DNA of 64,000 bases from Fimenecus sp052298855 (GCA_052298855.1 DAVZXP010000008.1:62001-126000); one strand, 5' to 3'. Numbered from the stretch's first letter, positions 41,899 through 49,387 are shown. The notes: generated from the letters alone by a model not told the origin. Numbers and translations: made by a program.

Positions 41899-42200
41899 AC
41901 AGGCTGTTTAAGGCTGAGCGTTCATAAAGCAGTTTTGCTTCAAAACAACATCTTTTTGCGCAATAATTCGTTAAACCCCGCAGATATGCGTTAGCATTAT
42001 CCGCGGGGTTTGCCTTTTCTTGCATCAAAAATATATTATTTTGAAGTGCGTTGCAGTTTCGTAGTTATAAAAATTCTTTTATGCTGAAGCCAAGAAATGA
42101 TGCAAGGCTGTCGCCTTGCGAGGCTTTTTGGCAAAAGCATAAGGGATTTTTATGCGAGAAACCAATACTTCCTTATGAACACTCAGCCAATACAGCCTGT
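41899..42200. repeat. 302-bp structured element with 28-bp terminal inverted repeats
   Basis: The ends are ACAGGCTGT-ttaa-GGCTGAGcGTTCATAA (41899-41927) and its near-complement (42173-42200). Inside are hairpins at 41927-41940 (AAGCA/TGCTT), 41973-42011 (AAACCCCGC/GCGGGGTTT with a nested GATA-TGC/GCA-TATC stem), 42025-42042 and 42069-42151 (three stacked stems down to GCAAGGC-tgtc-GCCTTGC). No credible gene lies within it; a 77-codon frame at 42051-42284 crosses its edge and is rejected. It may be a miniature inverted-repeat element, or it may encode a structured RNA. It fills most of the gap between the lipid kinase and marR genes. Confidence 0.75.
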
Positions 42201-42228
42201 AAATGTAAAAATATTAAACCGTCGTCTT

Positions 42229-43173
42229 TTAATATACCTGCTCGGAGTTATCCTCCTCAGTCGGTAACGGCTTTTCGGCTATAATGCTCACTGCGTGTTT
42301 TATGGTTTTAACGGTAACATCCGTCTGATCTCCGCCAAACTCGCCGTCAAGCGTAAACGCCGTAGGCTCATCAAAATGAAAATCAATTTTATCGCAATGC
42401 CTAAACGTGACAAGCTTATTCTTCGCCACCGTTTTATGAAGCATATCGTTTACAAGCGAAAAAAACTCCGCAGGAGATTTGAACATTTCGACGAGTATCA
42501 GCTCATGCTTTCCATCATCAAATTTCACGCCCATATTATGAAGCACGGGCATTCCGCCCACAGAATAGGAATTCGAAGCCTCTCCGTAGAAATAGTCGCC
42601 CTCAAAAACCTCTCCGTCTGCCTCAACTCTTGCGTGATAGCTTTTCATTTTGAAAAACTCTCCGACAGCATTGAGGTAATAAGCGTTTTTGCCGAATATA
42701 TTTTTAAGCTTTTGACTTGCCGAATAAGAAATAGCCGTGAAATTGCCGAAGCCTGCGACATAAACAAAAGTAGTGTCACCAAAGACTCCCATATCAACGG
42801 GTCTCGGCTCGCCGTTTATTATGTTTTCAACCGCTTTTTCAACCTTTGTCGGAATTCCTACGGAATGTGCGAAGTCGTTTGTCGTGCCCATAGGGATATA
42901 GCCTATCGGAATGTCATTTTCAAGCTCCATCACTCCGCAAACCGTCTCTTTAAGCGTACCGTCGCCGCCGACGCATACGATAAGGTCAAACTCTCTGCCT
43001 CTTTTTCTGACAATTTCATAAGCGTTTTCATCTTTTCGTGTATATACCGAAGTAACGACGAAGCCTGCCTCGCCGAACCTCTCCATCATACCCTTAACAT
43101 AATGCCTTGCAAGCTTTTTGCCCGAAACGGGATTTACTACAAGGAATAATTTCTTACCCACGGTTTGTGCCAT
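42229..43173 (-). CDS. Diacylglycerol/lipid kinase family protein (YegS/BmrU-like)
   Basis: This 314-residue soluble kinase with a DAGK catalytic domain phosphorylates a membrane lipid such as diacylglycerol. Motifs are VVNPVSGKK near the start, VGGDGTLKETV (the conserved GGDGT), and IPMGTTNDFAHSVG. The C-terminal domain has the late GGDQTDV motif of the family. The usual role is recycling of diacylglycerol from teichoic acid synthesis; substrate not proven. It lies 21 bases after glyS on the same strand. Confidence 0.93.
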   Translation of the reverse strand: MAQTVGKKLFLVVNPVSGKKLARHYVKGMMERFGEAGFVVTSVYTRKDENAYEIVRKRGREFDLIVCVGGDGTLKETVCGVMELENDIPIGYIPMGTTNDFAHSVGIPTKVEKAVENIINGEPRPVDMGVFGDTTFVYVAGFGNFTAISYSASQKLKNIFGKNAYYLNAVGEFFKMKSYHARVEADGEVFEGDYFYGEASNSYSVGGMPVLHNMGVKFDDGKHELILVEMFKSPAEFFSLVNDMLHKTVAKNKLVTFRHCDKIDFHFDEPTAFTLDGEFGGDQTDVTVKTIKHAVSIIAEKPLPTEEDNSEQVY

Positions 43174-43194
43174 TTTGCCATCTCCTATATTTCG

Positions 43195-44598
43195 TTAAAA
43201 ATCAATCTTCTCCGAAATATAATCAACAAGCTCGGATATGGGCATTCTAACCTGCTCCATAGTGTCTCTGTCACGAACCGTTACGCAATTATCGGCAGGA
43301 GTGTTCTCGTCGCCGACTGTTTCAAAGTCAACCGTAATGCAGTAGGGTGTACCGATTTCGTCCTGACGGCGATATCTCTTACCGATTGAGCCTGCGTCAT
43401 CATAATCAACGTTGAAATGCTTTGAAAGCTCCTGATAAATCTCATCCGCCTTATCCGAAAGCTTCTTTGAAAGCGGAAGAACAGCAACCTTAAACGGTGC
43501 GATTGCCGGATGGAAGTGCATAACAACTCTTGTGTCATTCTTCTCTGCGTCAACAACCTCTTCGTCATAGGCCTCTGTAAGAAGTGCAAGGAAAAGGCGC
43601 TCTACGCCGAGCGACGGCTCGATAACATAGGGAACATACTTTTCGTTTGTTGTCGGGTCAAAATATTCAAGCGACTTTCCGCTTGTTTTAATGTGCTGAG
43701 TGAGGTCATAGTCTGTTCTGTCGGCAACGCCCCAAAGCTCGCCCCAACCAAACGGAAACATATATTCAAAGTCTGTTGTTGCCTTTGAATAGAAGCAAAG
43801 CTCCTCGGGATCGTGGTCACGAAGACGAAGATTTTCGGGCTTAATGTTAAGAGAGTAGAGCCAATCACGGCAGAAGCCTCTCCAATAGTCAAACCATTCA
43901 AGGTCTGTACCGGGCTTGCAGAAGAACTCAAGTTCCATCTGCTCAAACTCACGAACACGGAAGATAAACTTACCTGGAGTAATTTCGTTTCTGAACGATT
44001 TACCTACCTGAGCGATACCGAACGGCACTTTTCTTCTTGTTGTTCTCTGAACATTCTGGAAGTTTACGAAAATACCCTGTGCAGTCTCGGGACGAAGATA
44101 AATCTCGGAAGTTGAATCCTCGGTAACACCTTGGAATGTCTTAAACATAAGGTTGAACTGACGAATATCGGTAAAGTTGTGCTTTCCGCAGTTCGGACAG
44201 GGAATGTTATGCTCCTCGATATAAGCGCTCAACTGCTCGTTTGACCAGCCTGCAACATTTGTGCCGTCGAATTCTTCGATAAGGTTATCAGCTCTGTGGC
44301 GAGTCTTACACTCACAGCAGTCCATAAGCGGATCGGAAAACCCGCCGAGGTGTCCCGAAGCAACCCAAGTCTGCGGATTCATAAGAATTGCGCTGTCAAG
44401 GCCGACATTGTATTTGTTCTCCTGGATAAATTTCTTTCTCCAAGCCTTTTTAATGTTCTCTTTAATTTCAACACCGAGAGGACCGTAATCCCAAGTGTTT
44501 GCAAGTCCGCCGTAAATTTCGCTGCCGGGGAAAACAAAGCCTCTTGTCTTACTCAAGGAGACAAGCTTTTCAAGAGTTTTTTCAGTATTTTTCATCAT
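43195..44598 (-). CDS. glyS: Glycyl-tRNA synthetase, homodimeric type
   Basis: It charges tRNA-Gly. The 467-residue class II enzyme is the single-chain alpha2 type (glyQS), not the alpha2beta2 type. It begins LEKLVSLSKTRGFVFPGSEI, has motif 2 in FRNEITPGKFIFRVREFEQM, and a C-terminal anticodon-binding domain (VAVLPLSKKLSDKADEIYQE). The start at 44598 has AAGGAATG ahead; the longer in-frame start lacks a ribosome site. Cysteine pairs in DCCECKTRH and PCPNCGKH suggest a zinc site. No T-box is present in the short leader. Confidence 0.97.
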   Translation of the reverse strand: MMKNTEKTLEKLVSLSKTRGFVFPGSEIYGGLANTWDYGPLGVEIKENIKKAWRKKFIQENKYNVGLDSAILMNPQTWVASGHLGGFSDPLMDCCECKTRHRADNLIEEFDGTNVAGWSNEQLSAYIEEHNIPCPNCGKHNFTDIRQFNLMFKTFQGVTEDSTSEIYLRPETAQGIFVNFQNVQRTTRRKVPFGIAQVGKSFRNEITPGKFIFRVREFEQMELEFFCKPGTDLEWFDYWRGFCRDWLYSLNIKPENLRLRDHDPEELCFYSKATTDFEYMFPFGWGELWGVADRTDYDLTQHIKTSGKSLEYFDPTTNEKYVPYVIEPSLGVERLFLALLTEAYDEEVVDAEKNDTRVVMHFHPAIAPFKVAVLPLSKKLSDKADEIYQELSKHFNVDYDDAGSIGKRYRRQDEIGTPYCITVDFETVGDENTPADNCVTVRDRDTMEQVRMPISELVDYISEKIDF

Positions 44599-44640
44599 AG
44601 TATCATTCCTTACAGATATAATTAAAAATAGTAACAATTA

Positions 44641-44669
44641 AGTTTATAATATTAAACAAAGAATGTCAA
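44641..44669 (-). promoter_or_regulatory. Sigma-A promoter of glyS
   Basis: TTGACA and TAAACT on the minus strand, spacer 17. It lies back to back with the tRNA-Ala promoter. Confidence 0.75.
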
Positions 44670-44677
44670 GCAAGCAA

Positions 44678-44706
44678 TTGACAAATTCCGCACTCGGTAC
44701 TATAAT
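44678..44706 (+). promoter_or_regulatory. Sigma-A promoter of tRNA-Ala
   Basis: TTGACA and TATAAT, spacer 17, consensus match, 16 bases before the tRNA. Confidence 0.9.
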
Positions 44707-44722
44707 ATATCCGTTAACAAAC

Positions 44723-44798
44723 GGGCCTGTAGCGCAGCTGGGAGCGCACCACATTCGCATTGTGGGGGTCGTCGGTTCAAACCCGATCAGGTCCACCA
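44723..44798 (+). tRNA. tRNA-Ala (anticodon CGC)
   Basis: A 76-base cloverleaf with encoded CCA. The acceptor stem GGGCCTG / CAGGTCC contains the G3-U70 pair that defines alanine identity. The anticodon stem CCACA / TGTGG has loop TTCGCAT, so the anticodon is CGC (codon GCG). The T-arm contains GGTTCAAAC. Confidence 0.95.
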
Positions 44799-44804
44799 AG
44801 TAGT

Positions 44805-44840
44805 AACGGCAAGTATCATAAGATACTTGCCGTTGTTTTT
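44805..44840 (+). terminator. Terminator of tRNA-Ala
   Basis: 13-bp perfect stem AACGGCAAGTATC / GATACTTGCCGTT, then GTTTTT. Confidence 0.92.
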
Positions 44841-44889
44841 ATGATGATTTGTGTTTCACAGCCATACACAGATTGTACGATATAATATA

Positions 44890-44922
44890 TTGAACCGTAG
44901 GGACAGCCCTTGCGGTTGTCCG
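44890..44922 (+). repeat. CCGTAGGG-hairpin repeat, copy 2
   Basis: Same 33 bases as 19531-19563 except one base; hairpin GGACAGCC-CTTGC-GGTTGTCC. Confidence 0.85.
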
Positions 44923-45045
44923 CTTTTCAAAACTGCATACTATGTCCTTACACAACCTGTATACTATCTTATTACACTACACACTGCGTTCGTCGTTAAA
45001 TCACAACAAATCAACGGTTACAAACAATTATATTTTTATATTATA

Positions 45046-45069
45046 CCGTAGGGGCGAACTGTGTTCGCC
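45046..45069 (+). repeat. CCGTAGGG-hairpin repeat, copy 3
   Basis: CCGTAGG followed by hairpin GGCGAAC-TGT-GTTCGCC. With the next, inverted copy it forms a 75-base segment bounded by CCGTAGGGGCGA and its complement. Confidence 0.8.
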
Positions 45070-45096
45070 TATTTTAATTGTCAGATGAAATTGTCA

Positions 45097-45120
45097 GGCG
45101 ACCGCAGGTCGCCCCTACGG
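45097..45120 (-). repeat. CCGTAGGG-hairpin repeat, copy 4 (inverted)
   Basis: On the minus strand CCGTAGGGGCGACC, loop TGC, GGTCGCC. Inverted partner of the copy at 45046-45069. Confidence 0.8.
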
Positions 45121-45181
45121 GTAGTGGGTATATTTCAATGTGATTTTAGCCGTGGATTATGATAAATCAGCCACAATCTAA

Positions 45182-45210
45182 CGGCGGGAGCAAGCCCCCG
45201 CCCTACCGTG
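45182..45210 (-). repeat. CCGTAGGG-hairpin repeat, copy 5
   Basis: On the minus strand CGGTAGGGCGGGGGCTTGCT continues into CCCGCCG. A diverged relative lies at 21784-21812. Confidence 0.75.
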
Positions 45211-45270
45211 TAAAATTAAATCTTAAGGTTTATATACGGCTTTTATCTGATTTGAAAATTTGTTGAAACA

Positions 45271-45329
45271 AAGGCTCCCTTTTAAAGGGAGCTGTCGTTT
45301 TTCACAGAAAAATGACTGAGGGATTTTTA
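45271..45329 (+). repeat. Double-hairpin intergenic repeat of a second family
   Basis: Hairpin GGCTCCCTTTTAAAGGGAGC, then hairpin GTCGTTTTT / AAAAATGAC, then TGAGGGATTTTT. I recall this layout (GGGAGCTGTC...GACTGAGGGA) as a frequent intergenic repeat of gut Firmicutes; only one copy is in this window. Confidence 0.6.
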
Positions 45330-45370
45330 TAGAATCACATAAAATCAATTTTTCAGACTTTATGGAATCC

Positions 45371-45890
45371 GCAAAAGATGGACTATCGAGTTCGAGTCTC
45401 TCCTATTCAATTTCACACTCTCCAAAAAAAAAACACAAAGATAATTTCTTGTGCTTCTTCTGGCGCGGAAGGAGAGACTCGACAGGGCAAGCCCTGTCTT
45501 GCTTGCTTCGCAAGTTCTCCCATTTTTTGTCCCTTTTGCTTCGCAAAAGATGGACTGTTGAGTTCGAGTCTCTCCTATTCAATTTCACACTCTCCAAAAA
45601 GAAAAAGCACAAAGATAATTCCTTGTGCTTCTTCTGGCGCGGAAGGAGAGACTCGACAGGGCAAGCCCTGTCTTGCTTGCTTCGCAAGTTCTCCCATTTT
45701 TTGTCCCTTTTGCTTCGCAAAAGATGGACTGTTGAGTTCGAGTCTCTCCTATTCAATTTCACACTCTCCAAAAAGAAAAAGCACAAAGATAATTCCTTGT
45801 GCTTCTTCTGGCGCGGAAGGAGAGACTCGAACTCTCGCGCCGGTTTCCCGACCTACGCCCTTAGCAGGGGCGCCTCGTCACCAACTTGAG
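45371..45890. repeat. 174-bp tandem array of tRNA-Ser 3' ends
   Basis: There are three units, of 172-174 bases, starting at 45371, 45543 and 45717; the third runs into the intact tRNA-Ser gene. Each unit has, on the minus strand, the last 22 bases of tRNA-Ser (T-loop to CCA, at 45461-45482, 45635-45656 and 45809-45830), the tRNA terminator hairpin, and an antisense copy of the T-arm (45388-45403, 45560-45575, 45734-45749). The first two units also carry the palindromes CAGGGCAAGCCCTG and TTTTGCTTCGCAAAA; open frames across the array repeat with it and are not genes. Confidence 0.9.
45770..45804 (-). terminator. Terminator of tRNA-Ser(GCT)
   Basis: Stem AAGCACAA / TTGTGCTT followed by TTTCTTTTT on the minus strand. 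It is copied in each array unit. Confidence 0.85.
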
Positions 45891-45899
45891 TACTTCCGC
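45809..45899 (-). tRNA. tRNA-Ser (anticodon GCT)
   Basis: A 91-base class II tRNA with long variable arm and encoded GCCA end. Acceptor GCGGAAG / CTTCCGC, anticodon stem CGCCC / GGGCG with loop CTGCTAA (anticodon GCT, codons AGC/AGU). Discriminator G73 fits serine. It ends in the tandem array of its own 3' part. Confidence 0.95.
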
Positions 45900-45938
45900 A
45901 GGTAACTTATTTAAAAAGTTATTCATTTTTGAACAAAC

Positions 45939-45960
45939 GCTATACGGTTTCCCGTATAGC
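45939..45960 (-). terminator. Hairpin between the two tRNA-Ser genes
   Basis: Stem GCTATACGG / CCGTATAGC with a four-base loop; T-run weak on the minus strand. It may end tRNA-Ser(TGA) or only slow transcription. No clear separate promoter for tRNA-Ser(GCT) was found. Confidence 0.55.
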
Positions 45961-45972
45961 ATCTGTCATTTA

Positions 45973-46061
45973 TGGCGGAGAGAGTGGGATTCGAACCCAC
46001 GGTACGTTGCCGTACGACGGTTTTCAAGACCGTTCCGTTATAACCACTTCGGTATCTCTCC
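45973..46061 (-). tRNA. tRNA-Ser (anticodon TGA)
   Basis: An 89-base class II tRNA with encoded GCCA end. Acceptor GGAGAGA / TCTCTCC, anticodon stem ACGGT / ACCGT with loop CTTGAAA (anticodon TGA, codon UCA), long variable arm GTACGGCAACGTAC. Confidence 0.95.
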
Positions 46062-46075
46062 ATAGAGCGTTACTA

Positions 46076-46104
46076 ATGTTACCATATTCTACGCCTTTTG
46101 TCAA
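46076..46104 (-). promoter_or_regulatory. Sigma-A promoter of the tRNA-Ser pair
   Basis: TTGACA and TAACAT on the minus strand, spacer 17, directly after rarA and 14 bases before the tRNA. Confidence 0.75.
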
Positions 46105-46112
46105 TTGAAAAA

Positions 46113-47390
46113 TTATTTATTTTTATTTTTCCCCTTGATTACGCTCCAATATTCCTTTGCCGCCTGCTCGTTTTTGTTCTCGCCGGGTACATAATACTGC
46201 ACATCTTTTATCACGTCGGGCAAGTATTGCTGCTCAACATAATGATTTGGGTAGCTATGCGGATACAAATAAAACTGCCCCTTGTTCCTGTTATCCTCGC
46301 CGTCATAGTGCATATTTTGAAGCTGACGGGGTATTCTTCCGAAATTTCCGTTCTGAACGTCCGCCATAGCCGCATTTATTCCCAAATATGCGGAATTCGA
46401 CTTCGGGGAATTGCACACCAATACAACAGCATCCGCAAGCGGTATTCTCGCCTCGGGCAAGCCAACCTGCATCGCAATATCAACCGCCGCTTTTACAATC
46501 GGGATTATTTGCGGATATGCAAGTCCTACATCCTCGCACGCACAGACCATAAGACGCCTTGTAGCAGATGCCAAATCCCCTGCCGTAAGCAATCTTGCAA
46601 GATAGTGAAGTGCCGCATTGGCATCAGAACCTCTCATCGACTTTTGATAAGCGGAAATTATATCGTAATGCTCGTCGCCGTCTTTATCATATCTAAATGA
46701 ATTCTTCTGCGTAAGAGCCTCAACTGTTTCAAGGGTTATATGCTTTTTTCCGTCCTTAACATTTGCGGAAAGATAAGAAAGCTCGACAAAATTCAGCGAT
46801 TTTCTGACATCCCCGCCGCAAGCCGAGGCAATGTGCTCATACACACCGTCCTCGATATTCGCTTCAATTCCGCTTTCAGAACACAAAAATTCAAAGCCTC
46901 TTTTGACCGCAGGGACTACCTCATCTGCCGTCACCGACTTGAATTCGAACACAGTTGAACGGCTGAGCACAGCGGAATAGACATAGAAATACGGATTTTC
47001 CGTTGTCGAGGCAATCAGCGTTATCGCACCGCTTTCAATGTATTCAAGCAAGGACTGCTGCTGCTTTTTATTAAAATACTGAATTTCGTCAAGATAAAGC
47101 AAAATGCCATTCGGAGCTGCAAGTGTATCAAGCTCAGCAACGATCTCCTTTATATCGGAAATCGAAGCATTTGTGCCGTTGAGCTTATGCAATTTTCGGT
47201 TGGTCTTGTTTGCTATTATCCTCGCAAGCGTGGTCTTACCCGTACCCGACGGGCCGTAAAATATCATATTCGGCAGAATTCCCGATTCGACAATATTTCT
47301 CAAAGGCATACCCTCTGCAAGGAGGTGCCTTTGTCCTACCATTTCTTCAATTTTCTCGGGCCTTATTCTGTCCGCTAAAGGTGATGACAT
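46113..47390 (-). CDS. rarA: Replication-associated recombination protein A (RarA/MgsA)
   Basis: This 425-residue AAA+ ATPase acts at stalled replication forks and binds single-stranded-DNA ends. Walker A is GPSGTGKT (46-53), Walker B LYLDEIQYF, and a sensor ASTTENPYF follows; the C-terminal part (GSDANAALHYLARLL, PIYLYPH-like YLYPHSYPNHYV) is typical for the tetramerisation region. It forms an operon with a HAD phosphatase (3-base gap) and a membrane-anchored protein. Confidence 0.96.
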   Translation of the reverse strand: MSSPLADRIRPEKIEEMVGQRHLLAEGMPLRNIVESGILPNMIFYGPSGTGKTTLARIIANKTNRKLHKLNGTNASISDIKEIVAELDTLAAPNGILLYLDEIQYFNKKQQQSLLEYIESGAITLIASTTENPYFYVYSAVLSRSTVFEFKSVTADEVVPAVKRGFEFLCSESGIEANIEDGVYEHIASACGGDVRKSLNFVELSYLSANVKDGKKHITLETVEALTQKNSFRYDKDGDEHYDIISAYQKSMRGSDANAALHYLARLLTAGDLASATRRLMVCACEDVGLAYPQIIPIVKAAVDIAMQVGLPEARIPLADAVVLVCNSPKSNSAYLGINAAMADVQNGNFGRIPRQLQNMHYDGEDNRNKGQFYLYPHSYPNHYVEQQYLPDVIKDVQYYVPGENKNEQAAKEYWSVIKGKNKNK

Positions 47391-47393
47391 ATT

Positions 47394-48053
47394 TTACTCT
47401 CCGAAAATTATTTTGCGAACCTCAGCCGCATTTTCGACTATATATTCCGCTTCGTGTTCTATAAACTCGTCTCTTGAGCCGAAGCCGTAAAGCACAGCTA
47501 CGGTCTTTATTCCTGCGCCCTTTGCGCCGTCAATATCAAATTTTCTGTCGCCTACCATCAACGCTCTTGCTTTATCGGTACAACCAAGTTCTTGCAAGGC
47601 ATTGTTGATAATAGCCGTCTTTCCCGACTCCTTGTTGTCAAAAAGCGTTCCGCCGACATAGTCAACGTACTCCGAAAGTCCGTTTACCTCAAGCATTTTC
47701 TTTATAAACACCGTGGGCTTTGAGGAAGCTGTGGCTATCTTTATTCCCTTTTCGTGAAGCTCCTTCAGAAGCTCGGGGATACCGTCATAAAAGCTCGCCT
47801 CAAGATAACCCTTTTCGCTGTATCTCTCACGGTACTTTTTAATCATAAAATCTATCTCGTCGCCGTCATAACCGAAAAGCGTCTTAAAGCTCTCATACAA
47901 CGGCGGACCGATAAACTTTTTGAGAACATCTCTGTCGGGCGCTTCCCTGCCGTCCTGCTCAAAGGCATATATCAAGCTGTTAAATATGCCCTCGGAGGAA
48001 TCGACAAGCGTTCCGTCAAAATCAAAAAGCACCGCATCAAACCTGTTTTTCAT
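47394..48053 (-). CDS. HAD hydrolase, phosphoglycolate phosphatase-like
   Basis: This 219-residue cytosolic phosphatase of HAD subfamily IA has motif I FDFDGTLVDS (nucleophile is the first Asp), motif II ATASSKP, and motif III/IV around MVGDRKFDIDGAKGAG. It resembles Gph/YrfG-type and PpaX-type enzymes; the substrate (phosphoglycolate, pyrophosphate or a nucleotide) cannot be set from sequence. It lies between the membrane-anchored protein and rarA genes. Confidence 0.9.
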   Translation of the reverse strand: MKNRFDAVLFDFDGTLVDSSEGIFNSLIYAFEQDGREAPDRDVLKKFIGPPLYESFKTLFGYDGDEIDFMIKKYRERYSEKGYLEASFYDGIPELLKELHEKGIKIATASSKPTVFIKKMLEVNGLSEYVDYVGGTLFDNKESGKTAIINNALQELGCTDKARALMVGDRKFDIDGAKGAGIKTVAVLYGFGSRDEFIEHEAEYIVENAAEVRKIIFGE

Positions 48054-48061
48054 CTTTCACC

Positions 48062-49351
48062 TCAAGAAATCTTTGCAAGATTTATAATTTTTTCGTCATA
48101 TCCGTCTGCACTCTTCGTATAGAAGCAAACCGTCTCGTTTGTCGGGCAGAACAAATTGTAATGCACCGAAAAATCAGCATCCGCAAAGGTTTTCACCTTT
48201 TTCGTCTGTGTATTGTAAATATAAATCTGATAGTCCGTTGCATTAGTAACCGTACCCGCAAGAACAACATACTTTCCGTCGGAGGTTATTGCAAACTGTG
48301 ACGGATTCATTTTGAAATCGGGAAGCTCAATAACGCTGTCGTCATAGGTAGTGTAAATTCTTCCGTCCTCCTTGCAGAGAATATAATCGCCGCTTCTGAT
48401 ATATTCCTCACCGTACTGAGCAAAAAACTCCGAAACCGTGGTCTGCGTGCCGTTAAGATATTTCACAAACTCAAATCCGCCGTTCGTAGCCCTAACGAAT
48501 ATAAATCCGCCGTCCTCGGTAGGCTTTGCATATGTGTCAAGCACTCCCTTTACAGCCTCGCTCTCGCCCTTTGGCGTCTTGACGTAAATATCTGTCGCCG
48601 CCCCGAGCGTATCATAAGACCTTGCCGAGAAAAATGGAATATTTCCCGTAGCGCTTGAAAGCTCTTTATCCGTTACCCTGCTGAAATCAGAACGCATTGC
48701 GCCGTTTATATCAAGTGTACGGTTGTTTTCAATGAAAAATCTTGAAACAGACGAGCCGTCTCTCGAAATATAATAAGCGTCCTCCCAAACGGGATTTATC
48801 GAATACACATTTTTAATATCGGTGTTCGCAAGCATAAGCAATTTTCCGTCTTTTTCGTAGCCTGCCGGAAGATTTGTAATTTTAACAAGCATAAAATCAT
48901 AGATATAAACATTCTCCGAGTTTGCAGATGTAAACACGCCGAAGCCTGCGAATTTGCCGTCTCTCTCGATATAATGCACCTTTACGGGAATTTGCTGACC
49001 GCTTAACGGAACGCTGACATCCATTGTGCCCGTTTCCGCGATTTGAGCATACTCCGTCCCGTTGAACTCATAAAAAACAATTCCGCCTGCCGAGTCTGCG
49101 GTATAAACAATTTTGTCGATACCCGTTGTAACATAAGGCATAGCAAGCGACTTTTCGGAAAGCGTTATGCTCTTCAAATCCTTAACATCCTCTTTGATAA
49201 TCGACGACTCATTTCTCGACGCAACCGTTTTGAAATAGAATACAATAACGCAGACGACCGCCGCCAACGCTACTGCCGCAAGCAAGCCCGTGCGAATTGA
49301 TTTTTTAAGTTCGTTTTTTTCTTCCTGTGTGCGTTTGGTTTTCTCAGCCAA
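48062..49351 (-). CDS. Membrane-anchored extracellular protein with propeller-like repeats, function unknown
   Basis: This 429-residue protein has a charged N-terminus, one helix (about residues 19-46) and ~380 residues outside the cell. That part is beta-rich, with recurring blades such as SQFAITSDGKYVVLAG, YQIYIYNTQTKKVKTF and NLFCPTNETVCFYTKSADGY, like a beta-propeller. It starts with TTG behind AAAGGATG; the nearby ATG is followed at once by a stop. No named family was recognised. It heads the operon with a HAD phosphatase and rarA, whose products are cytosolic, so the linkage may be only transcriptional. Confidence 0.78.
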   Translation of the reverse strand: MAEKTKRTQEEKNELKKSIRTGLLAAVALAAVVCVIVFYFKTVASRNESSIIKEDVKDLKSITLSEKSLAMPYVTTGIDKIVYTADSAGGIVFYEFNGTEYAQIAETGTMDVSVPLSGQQIPVKVHYIERDGKFAGFGVFTSANSENVYIYDFMLVKITNLPAGYEKDGKLLMLANTDIKNVYSINPVWEDAYYISRDGSSVSRFFIENNRTLDINGAMRSDFSRVTDKELSSATGNIPFFSARSYDTLGAATDIYVKTPKGESEAVKGVLDTYAKPTEDGGFIFVRATNGGFEFVKYLNGTQTTVSEFFAQYGEEYIRSGDYILCKEDGRIYTTYDDSVIELPDFKMNPSQFAITSDGKYVVLAGTVTNATDYQIYIYNTQTKKVKTFADADFSVHYNLFCPTNETVCFYTKSADGYDEKIINLAKIS

Positions 49352-49387
49352 TTTATATCATCCTTTCGGTAATATATCTAATAACTT

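Larger units (their letters stand above)
44841..45370. other. Intergenic region filled with small repeats
   Basis: I see no gene in this 530-base stretch. It contains four CCGTAGGG-hairpin repeats and one copy of another palindromic repeat (listed separately), separated by AT-rich DNA. Confidence 0.8.

Noticed and set aside
42051..42284. 77-codon open frame on the plus strand
   Set aside because: It lies mostly inside the hairpins of the 302-bp element and runs past its end into the lipid kinase stop region; no ribosome site and no recognisable protein.
44638..44722. T-box leader before glyS
   Set aside because: The region holds only two back-to-back promoters and is too short for a T-box; no specifier stem or TGGN bulge sequence seen.
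45371..45890. Possible CRISPR array because of regular repeats
   Set aside because: Units are 172-174 bases, nearly identical throughout, with no short repeat/unique spacer pattern and no cas genes in the window.
45362..45905. Long open frames on both strands (127-176 codons) with internally repeated peptides
   Set aside because: They exist only because the 174-bp DNA unit is repeated and lacks stops; they run across tRNA-Ser and its terminator, have no ribosome site and encode low-complexity peptides.
46113..46700. Plus-strand frame of 200 codons within rarA
   Set aside because: Antisense of a clear AAA+ gene and overlapping the tRNA-Ser promoter; no supporting signal.
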